Of a stretch of 11,163 bases of DNA, positions 6,935 to 11,163 are shown piece after piece. Source of the stretch: UBA1234 sp964400015 (GTDB lineage Bacteria > Bacillota > Clostridia > TANB77 > UBA1234); contig CAYNRR010000025.1 in NCBI GenBank assembly GCA_964400015.1, positions 1-11,163 of the forward strand. Direction: 5' to 3'. The notes under the pieces are model-generated. The model saw only the letters and a program-made list of their open reading frames with translations, had not been told where the DNA came from and did not search any database. Position 1 is the first letter of the stretch. Each line of letters begins with the position of its first letter. The translations under genes were made by a program, and so were the position numbers.

Positions 6935-7480
6935 TTATGCAACTTTTATATGAATACGGAAAAATTCGTTTTTCATAATCGAATATTTAACAGGAATTAC
7001 TCCATCTTTTGTTATCAACAGTGCATACGTATCTCGCTTATTTTGAAGTGCTTGCTTGATAAGAAAAAGCAAATCATTCACTGAGAAACAGTTGTAATTA
7101 ACTCCACGTGCAACGTGTGTATGTGCATATATAACTTCGCCATTTCGATTTTTGTATGTTTTCTTTGCCATTCTTAATTGTTCTTTTTGAAAACTTGCTG
7201 ACATGGTCATTCCTTCAGCTATAGAATAATCTCCAAAGCGCATCAGTTCGTTTCTCCGTTCGCCATAAAGCACGAGCGTATATTCTTTTCTGTATTTTTC
7301 TGTGACTGTTTGTACGTACCGAATGGCGTCTACTGCAGAGCCTTTGATAAGAACCTTTTCTGCACTTACGTCAAAATCTTTCGGAGAAATTGGATAAAGC
7401 TTGAAATCTTTTTCTGAGTATTTTTTTATCTCCCGTGGAAAGTTTCTGCATTCTTTAATAACTTCAATGTACTGATCCAT
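6935..7480 (-). CDS. JAMM/MPN(JAB)-like metalloprotease-fold protein
   Basis: 181 residues; AGGAGGT 5 bases before the ATG. The sequence Y-A-H120-T-H122...F-S133-V-N-D136 after a beta-strand-like G-E-V-I resembles the zinc site of JAB1/MPN/Mov34 (JAMM) proteins, with E74 in L-Y-G-E-R as a possible catalytic glutamate. The canonical spacing is H-x-H-x10-D, whereas here 13 residues separate H122 from D136, so a three-residue loop insertion must be assumed. The family call is therefore tentative. The last part, T-Y-A-L-L-I-T-K-D-G-V-I-P-V-K-Y, looks like a closing beta hairpin. The paralogue at 4881-5396 shares the whole layout. JAMM proteins remove ubiquitin-like modifiers or act on peptides or DNA-repair complexes (RadC). 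No E1, E2 or ubiquitin-like partner is nearby, so no substrate can be proposed. Single-gene transcript, divergent from the small gene at 7632. Confidence 0.6.
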   Translation of the reverse strand: MDQYIEVIKECRNFPREIKKYSEKDFKLYPISPKDFDVSAEKVLIKGSAVDAIRYVQTVTEKYRKEYTLVLYGERRNELMRFGDYSIAEGMTMSASFQKEQLRMAKKTYKNRNGEVIYAHTHVARGVNYNCFSVNDLLFLIKQALQNKRDTYALLITKDGVIPVKYSIMKNEFFRIHIKVA

Positions 7481-7519
7481 ATTAGACCTCCTGTATAAAC
7501 TTTAAATAGGACCTACAGT

Positions 7520-7559
7520 ATAATACCACAGAATGTGTACTTCAGTCAATTATGTAAAA
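7520..7559 (-). promoter_or_regulatory. Promoter module of the JAMM-like gene
   Basis: Minus-strand -35 TTGACT (7544-7549), an 18-base spacer, and an extended -10 TGG-TATTAT (7520-7525). The 15 bases covering most of the -35 box and its upstream flank (7545-7559) and the -10 block ATACCACA (plus strand, 7523-7530) are identical to the promoter at 5441-5480, with the same 14-base gap. Confidence 0.8.
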
Positions 7560-7573
7560 TATATTTTTTTATG

Positions 7574-7602
7574 TTGACTATTTTGTAAATTTTTGGTACA
7601 AT
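7574..7602 (+). promoter_or_regulatory. Sigma-A promoter of the small plus-strand gene
   Basis: TTGACT (7574-7579), a 17-base spacer ending in TGG, and TACAAT (7597-7602): a near-consensus extended -10 promoter. It lies back to back with the minus-strand promoter at 7520-7559, with 24 bases between the two -35 boxes, so a single regulator could act on both. Confidence 0.75.
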
Positions 7603-7631
7603 TATTTCGCGAGTTAAAAGGAGGAATTTAT

Positions 7632-7910
7632 ATGGATTCAAATTTATTAAAAGACTTAATTTATTCAAAGAAACATGACGAGGCCCGTAGTTATTTGATC
7701 GATAATATAGAACAATTACTTTGTAACCACATACCTTCACATCAGAAAAACAGTTCTATAAGTATTTCTGATGTACCACAAAGTCTTGCTGGAAGCTTGA
7801 TGTCTTATCAGTTGCTACAAAATACTGAAAATACTATAGCTCCTGAAATTGCAGTTATGAAGTTAATGACTTGCTATAATAATATGAAAAATGTATTTGA
7901 AAACAAATAA
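7632..7910 (+). CDS. Small hypothetical protein, 92 residues
   Basis: The only plus-strand gene I can support. The ATG at 7632 has AAGGAGG seven bases upstream and a near-consensus promoter before it. A frame-compatible ATG at 7593 lies inside the promoter and is rejected. The protein is soluble and probably mostly helical: a charged N-terminal helix (L-L-K-D-L-I-Y-S-K-K-H-D-E-A-R), a polar Ser/Gln-rich middle (about 38-52), and a C-terminal stretch with M-K-L-M-T-C-Y-N-N-M-K-N. There is no signal peptide, membrane segment or recognisable domain. It is divergent from the JAMM-like gene and converges on typA through a shared terminator. Function not recognised. Confidence 0.75.
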   Translation: MDSNLLKDLIYSKKHDEARSYLIDNIEQLLCNHIPSHQKNSSISISDVPQSLAGSLMSYQLLQNTENTIAPEIAVMKLMTCYNNMKNVFENK

Positions 7911-7914
7911 GACA

Positions 7915-7950
7915 AAAACCTAGATTGATTTTTATTTCAATCTAGGTTTT
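7915..7950. terminator. Bidirectional terminator between the small gene and typA
   Basis: A perfect 14-bp stem (7915-7928 with 7937-7950) and an 8-base loop, 4 bases beyond the stop of the plus-strand gene and 9 bases beyond that of typA. Both strands end in a T run (GTTTTGTTTTTA on plus, GGTTTTTGTC on minus), so it serves the two converging transcripts. Confidence 0.9.
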
Positions 7951-7959
7951 GTTTTTATA

Positions 7960-9774
7960 CTATAGTAATCCGTTTGCTCTCATCCAACGAACTCTTTCTG
8001 TTTTGTCTAAGATTTTCTTTCTTAGTCTTATGTTTATAGGTGTAATTTCAACAAGTTCGTCTTCTGCGATGTATTCAATAGCTTGTTCCAAGCTTAATAC
8101 TCTTGGTGGTACAAGTCTTAATGCATCATCACTACCAGAAGCTCTAGTATTTGTTAAGTGTTTTTCTTTACATACGTTAACTTCCATATCTTCTGAACGT
8201 GGATTTTCACCAATTATCATACCTTGATATACATCTACACCAGCACCTATAAATAATGTACCTCTTTCTTGTGCATTGAATAATCCGTATGTTACTGATT
8301 TTCCTGTTTCAAATGCTATAAGCACACCTTTTTGTCTTGGTGATATTTCACCTTTATATGGCTCATATCCTGAGAACACGTGATTCATCATACCGTTACC
8401 TTTTGTATCTGTCATGAATTCACTTCTGTAGCCTATCAAGCCTCTTGCTGGTATTTTGAATTCAAGTCTTGTGAAGCCTTGTGCTCCAACTATCATATTT
8501 GTCATTTCAGCTTTTCTAATTCCTAGCTTTTCAATTACTGAACCTGTAAATTCGTCTGGCACGTCAACTACAAGGTCTTCGATTGGTTCACATTTTACGC
8601 CATCGATTTCTTTAAAAATAACAGATGGTCTTGAAACCATAAATTCAAACCCTTCTCTTCTCATAGTTTCTATTAAAACTGATAAGTGAAGTTCGCCTCT
8701 ACCAGAAACTTTAAAGCTATCTGTGCTTTCTGTTTCTTCAACTCTTAAGCTTACGTTTGATTCAAGTTCTTTCATCAATCTATCTTTTAAGTGTCTAGAT
8801 GTAACGAATTGACCCTCTCTACCTGCAAATGGTCCGTTATTTACGCTAAATGTCATTGTTAATGTTGGTTCGTCAATATCAACGAATGGTATCGCTACAG
8901 GATTTTGACTGTCTGCAATAGTTTCTCCTATGTTTATATCTGGAATACCTACTACAGCTATGATATCTCCAGCCTTAGCTTCATTTATTTCATAACGTTT
9001 TAAGCCTTGATATGTATATAATTTACCAATCTTTGTTTGTTGAATTGTTCCATCTTTTCTACAAACAGCTACTGGTTGACCTTGAGCAATGCTTCCACTT
9101 TCTAATCTTCCGATTGCAATTCTTCCTACATAATTGTCGTAGTCAATACTTGAAACAAGCATTTGCATTGGATTTTCTGGATGAACTTGAGGTGCACCAA
9201 CATAGTTTATAATTGTTTCAAATACTGGAATCATATCTGTTCCCATATTTTCTAAATCTGTTGAAGCTATACCTTGTTTTCCTGAAGCATAGATTACAGG
9301 GAAGTTAAGTTGTTCATCTGTAGCATCAAGTTCAAAGAATAAATCGATAACTTCATCAACAACTTCCTTAGGTCTTGCACCTGGTCTATCTATTTTATTT
9401 AAAACAACGATTGGTTTTAGGTTTAGTCCTAATGCTTTTCTTAAAACAAATCTTGTTTGTGGCATTACACCTTCAAATGCGTCAACAAGAAGAATTACTC
9501 CGTCAACCATTTTTAGTACACGCTCAACTTCACCTCCAAAGTCAGCATGACCTGGTGTGTCAATTATATTGATTTTGTAATCACCATATGTTACAGATGT
9601 ATTTTTCGCAAGTATAGTGATTCCTCTTTCTTTTTCTAAATCGTTAGAATCCATAACTCTTTCATCTACATGCTCGTTCTCTCTGAAAGTTCCTGATTGT
9701 TTTAATAATGCATCAACTAGTGTAGTCTTTCCATGATCAACGTGGGCTATGATCGCAACATTTCTTATTTCCAT
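7960..9774 (-). CDS. typA: Ribosome-associated GTPase TypA/BipA
   Basis: Translation-factor GTPase that binds the 70S/50S ribosome and helps subunit assembly and adaptation to cold or stress. 604 residues from the ATG at 9774, the usual length. The GTPase motifs are complete: G1 A-H-V-D-H-G-K-T-T (10-18), G2 R-G-I-T-I (50-54), G3 D-T-P-G-H (72-76), G4 N-K-I-D (126-129) and a G5 A-S-G-K (163-166). The beta-barrel, EF-G III/V-like domains and the TypA-specific C-terminus (A-R-G-L-I-G-Y-R-S-E-F) follow. An in-frame TTG at 9795 would add seven residues, but it contains the purine-rich AGAGGAAGAG that probably serves as ribosome binding site. It lies 75 bases downstream of rpsA with a hairpin between them, and ends at a bidirectional terminator. 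Confidence 0.98.
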   Translation of the reverse strand: MEIRNVAIIAHVDHGKTTLVDALLKQSGTFRENEHVDERVMDSNDLEKERGITILAKNTSVTYGDYKINIIDTPGHADFGGEVERVLKMVDGVILLVDAFEGVMPQTRFVLRKALGLNLKPIVVLNKIDRPGARPKEVVDEVIDLFFELDATDEQLNFPVIYASGKQGIASTDLENMGTDMIPVFETIINYVGAPQVHPENPMQMLVSSIDYDNYVGRIAIGRLESGSIAQGQPVAVCRKDGTIQQTKIGKLYTYQGLKRYEINEAKAGDIIAVVGIPDINIGETIADSQNPVAIPFVDIDEPTLTMTFSVNNGPFAGREGQFVTSRHLKDRLMKELESNVSLRVEETESTDSFKVSGRGELHLSVLIETMRREGFEFMVSRPSVIFKEIDGVKCEPIEDLVVDVPDEFTGSVIEKLGIRKAEMTNMIVGAQGFTRLEFKIPARGLIGYRSEFMTDTKGNGMMNHVFSGYEPYKGEISPRQKGVLIAFETGKSVTYGLFNAQERGTLFIGAGVDVYQGMIIGENPRSEDMEVNVCKEKHLTNTRASGSDDALRLVPPRVLSLEQAIEYIAEDELVEITPINIRLRKKILDKTERVRWMRANGLL

Positions 9775-9796
9775 TTTAACTCTTCCTCTCGACAAA

Positions 9797-9828
9797 TGAT
9801 GAATAGGAAAGCTTCTTCCTATTCATCA
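9797..9828 (-). terminator. 13-bp hairpin between rpsA and typA
   Basis: A perfect stem 9797-9809 / 9816-9828 with a 6-base loop. On the minus strand it is followed by only TTTGTC, so as a terminator it is weak. Its foot is 22 bases before the typA ATG, almost touching the ribosome binding site. It may allow partial readthrough, act as a processing or stability element, or modulate typA translation. Confidence 0.5.
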
Positions 9829-9848
9829 CTAGTAAATTTTATAATTTC

Positions 9849-10970
9849 TTATTCTGTAACTGAATCTAAAGTAATTTGTTCTCCACCTTCGATTTCGCTT
9901 TCTGTACCTTCAACATCTGCACCTTCTAATTCACGAATTGAAAGTTCTATTCTCTTTTTGTCTAAATCAACTTCTACAACTTTAGCTGTAACAACTTGTC
10001 CCATTTCTAAAGCGTCTTGTGGTTTTTGAATTCTTCTCATTGTGATATTTGAAATATGAACTAAAGCTTCTAGTCCATCTTCTAATTCAACAAATGCTCC
10101 GAATGGTTTCATGCTAACAACTTTTCCTTCAACAACGTCGCCTACTTGATATTTAACGTTTGCCCAAGGATTGTCTTCTGCTTTTCTATATCCTAATGAT
10201 ATTTTCTTTGTTTCAGCATCAGCTTTTAATACTGTAACTTCGATTTCTTGTCCAACTTTTAATACTTCGCTTGGATGACTGATTTGTTTCCATGAAATTT
10301 CAGATATATGTAATAATCCATCAACTCCACCAATGTCAACAAATGCACCATAATCTGTTAATTGCTTAACTGTACCTTTTACAACTTTTCCTTCTGCTAT
10401 TTCTGCCCATACTTTTTCTTGTTGTTTTTGTCTTTCTTCTAAGAATAATTTTCTTTCAGAACCAACAATCTTTCTCTTTTCTGGGTTGTATTCAATAATT
10501 TTTAATGCTAAGTTTTTGCCTCTGTATTCAACTAAGTCTGTATCTTTCTTAACTAGTTGTGTTTGTGGAACGAAAATTTTGATGTTTCCGTTTGTAGCTA
10601 TTAAACCACCGTTAACAACGTCTGTAACTTTAGCGTCAACTGGTTTTTCAGCTTTAACATTGTTTTCAAATTCTTCTCTTAATTGTTTTACTTGCAATCT
10701 TTTTGTAGATAATAAAATATTACCTTGACCATTGTTCATTCTTAAGATGTAAGCTTCGATTTTATCGCCAACTTTGTATTTTTCTGTTGGTTTTTCGTCA
10801 CCATAGCTAAATTCATCTCTTGGTATAACTCCATCTGCCTTGTATCCTAAATCAACGAAGATATCTTCTCCAATAATATCTACGATTGTACCTTCTACAA
10901 CTGTTCCTTCCTCTAGTTTTTTTAATGAGCTTTCATATAGCTCTGCAAAATCTTGAGTATCTTTTGCCAT
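9849..10970 (-). CDS. rpsA: S1 RNA-binding domain protein, ribosomal protein S1 homologue
   Basis: 373 residues with four S1 (OB-fold) RNA-binding repeats at about 21-91, 108-172, 193-262 and 275-347. Repeats 3 and 4 are the best conserved (D-Y-G-A-F-V-D-I-G-G-V-D-G-L-L-H-I-S and P-F-G-A-F-V-E-L-E-D-G-L-E-A-L-V-H-I-S), and an acidic tail follows. This is the low-GC Gram-positive form of S1, shorter than the six-repeat E. coli protein. It binds mRNA and may aid initiation on weak sites, although S1 dependence is lower in Firmicutes. In several Clostridia S1 is fused to IspH; here it is free-standing. The ATG is preceded by AAGGA at a rather long spacing of about 11 bases. It has a strong promoter and a hairpin-containing leader, and may be read through into typA. 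Confidence 0.93.
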   Translation of the reverse strand: MAKDTQDFAELYESSLKKLEEGTVVEGTIVDIIGEDIFVDLGYKADGVIPRDEFSYGDEKPTEKYKVGDKIEAYILRMNNGQGNILLSTKRLQVKQLREEFENNVKAEKPVDAKVTDVVNGGLIATNGNIKIFVPQTQLVKKDTDLVEYRGKNLALKIIEYNPEKRKIVGSERKLFLEERQKQQEKVWAEIAEGKVVKGTVKQLTDYGAFVDIGGVDGLLHISEISWKQISHPSEVLKVGQEIEVTVLKADAETKKISLGYRKAEDNPWANVKYQVGDVVEGKVVSMKPFGAFVELEDGLEALVHISNITMRRIQKPQDALEMGQVVTAKVVEVDLDKKRIELSIRELEGADVEGTESEIEGGEQITLDSVTE

Positions 10971-11017
10971 TTTACTATCAATCCTTTCTAACTTTTCTGC
11001 TAATTTCAGAATTAAAA

Positions 11018-11039
11018 CAGCAACTTTTTATAGTTGCCG
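11018..11039 (-). promoter_or_regulatory. Hairpin followed by a T run in the rpsA leader
   Basis: On the minus strand, an 8-bp stem (CGGCAACT with AGTTGCTG, one G-U pair) and a 6-base loop are followed directly by TTTTAATT. It lies about 8 bases into the transcript expected from the promoter at 11054-11082 and 47 bases before the rpsA ATG. It could be an attenuator, a 5'-end stabiliser or an autoregulatory site for S1. Confidence 0.5.
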
Positions 11040-11053
11040 TCAAAATCTTTATT

Positions 11054-11082
11054 ATTATCTTACAATTAGCCTATTTTGTCAA
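11054..11082 (-). promoter_or_regulatory. Strong sigma-A promoter of rpsA
   Basis: Minus-strand consensus -35 TTGACA (11077-11082), a 17-base spacer and -10 GATAAT (11054-11059). The expected leader is about 77 bases long. Confidence 0.85.
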
Positions 11083-11161
11083 TACTTGAGCCATAAAAAA
11101 CATCACCAATATCATTCATATATGATAATGTCTCAAGTAATCAGATAGGAAAATGTCTCAA
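11083..11161. repeat. Nested inverted repeats and a 10-base direct repeat at the right edge
   Basis: TACTTGAG (11083-11090) is the inverted match of CTCAAGTA (11132-11139). Inside it, TATCAT (11110-11115) pairs with ATGATA (11122-11127). AATGTCTCAA occurs at 11127-11136 and again at 11152-11161, 25 bases apart. No gene is visible here. It may be the foot of an upstream terminator, a regulator-binding region or the edge of a mobile element; the window stops too early to tell. Confidence 0.45.
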
Positions 11162-11163
11162 AA

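Noticed and set aside
4881..7480. Ubiquitin-like conjugation or CBASS-type operon based on the JAMM signature
   Set aside because: No E1, E2, ubiquitin-like or nucleotidyltransferase gene is in the window, and each JAMM-like gene is a single-gene unit.
8456..10029. Plus-strand frames opposite typA and rpsA
   Set aside because: They lie antisense to strongly conserved genes, have no start signals and show shadow-type composition.

Overview
The window looks like chromosome of a low-GC Firmicute, most likely a Clostridia-class gut-type bacterium. The DNA is AT-rich, ribosome binding sites are strong AGGAGG types, and terminators are classical hairpins. The gene set includes queA-tgt, typA, a four-domain S1 protein not fused to ispH, S-layer-homology (SLH) proteins and a small ECF sigma/anti-sigma pair. 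The species cannot be read from the sequence. All genes but one lie on the minus strand.

Layout, from right to left (the direction of most transcription). At 11163-10971 lie short repeats, a strong sigma-A promoter and a leader hairpin in front of rpsA (10970-9849). A 13-bp hairpin then separates rpsA from typA (9774-7960). A bidirectional terminator (7915-7950) divides typA from a convergent 92-residue hypothetical gene on the plus strand (7632-7910). From 7480 to 4881 is an accessory block: a JAMM/MPN-like protein gene (7480-6935), an ECF sigma factor (6790-6302) with its overlapping membrane anti-sigma candidate (6312-5509), and a second, divergent JAMM-like paralogue whose metal-binding residues are degraded (5396-4881). 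The queuosine operon queA-tgt follows (4761-2565). Last comes a surface-protein operon: a secreted three-SLH protein (2368-1757), then a large cysteine-repeat surface protein that runs off the left edge and whose signal-peptide codons are out of frame with the rest (1754-1).

How the parts relate. rpsA and typA are translation-linked housekeeping genes. QueA and Tgt act in queuosine tRNA modification. The 4881-7910 block is the unusual part. Two JAMM-like paralogues flank the sigma/anti-sigma operon. Each has its own terminator and a nearly identical promoter module with the same spacing, including conserved bases upstream of the -35 box. One keeps an H-x-H...S-x-x-D signature and the other has F-T-H...T-x-x-E at the same spacing. 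The degenerate copy is clearly richer in GC than its neighbours. This suggests acquired or duplicated single-gene cassettes that may share regulation; their function is unknown.
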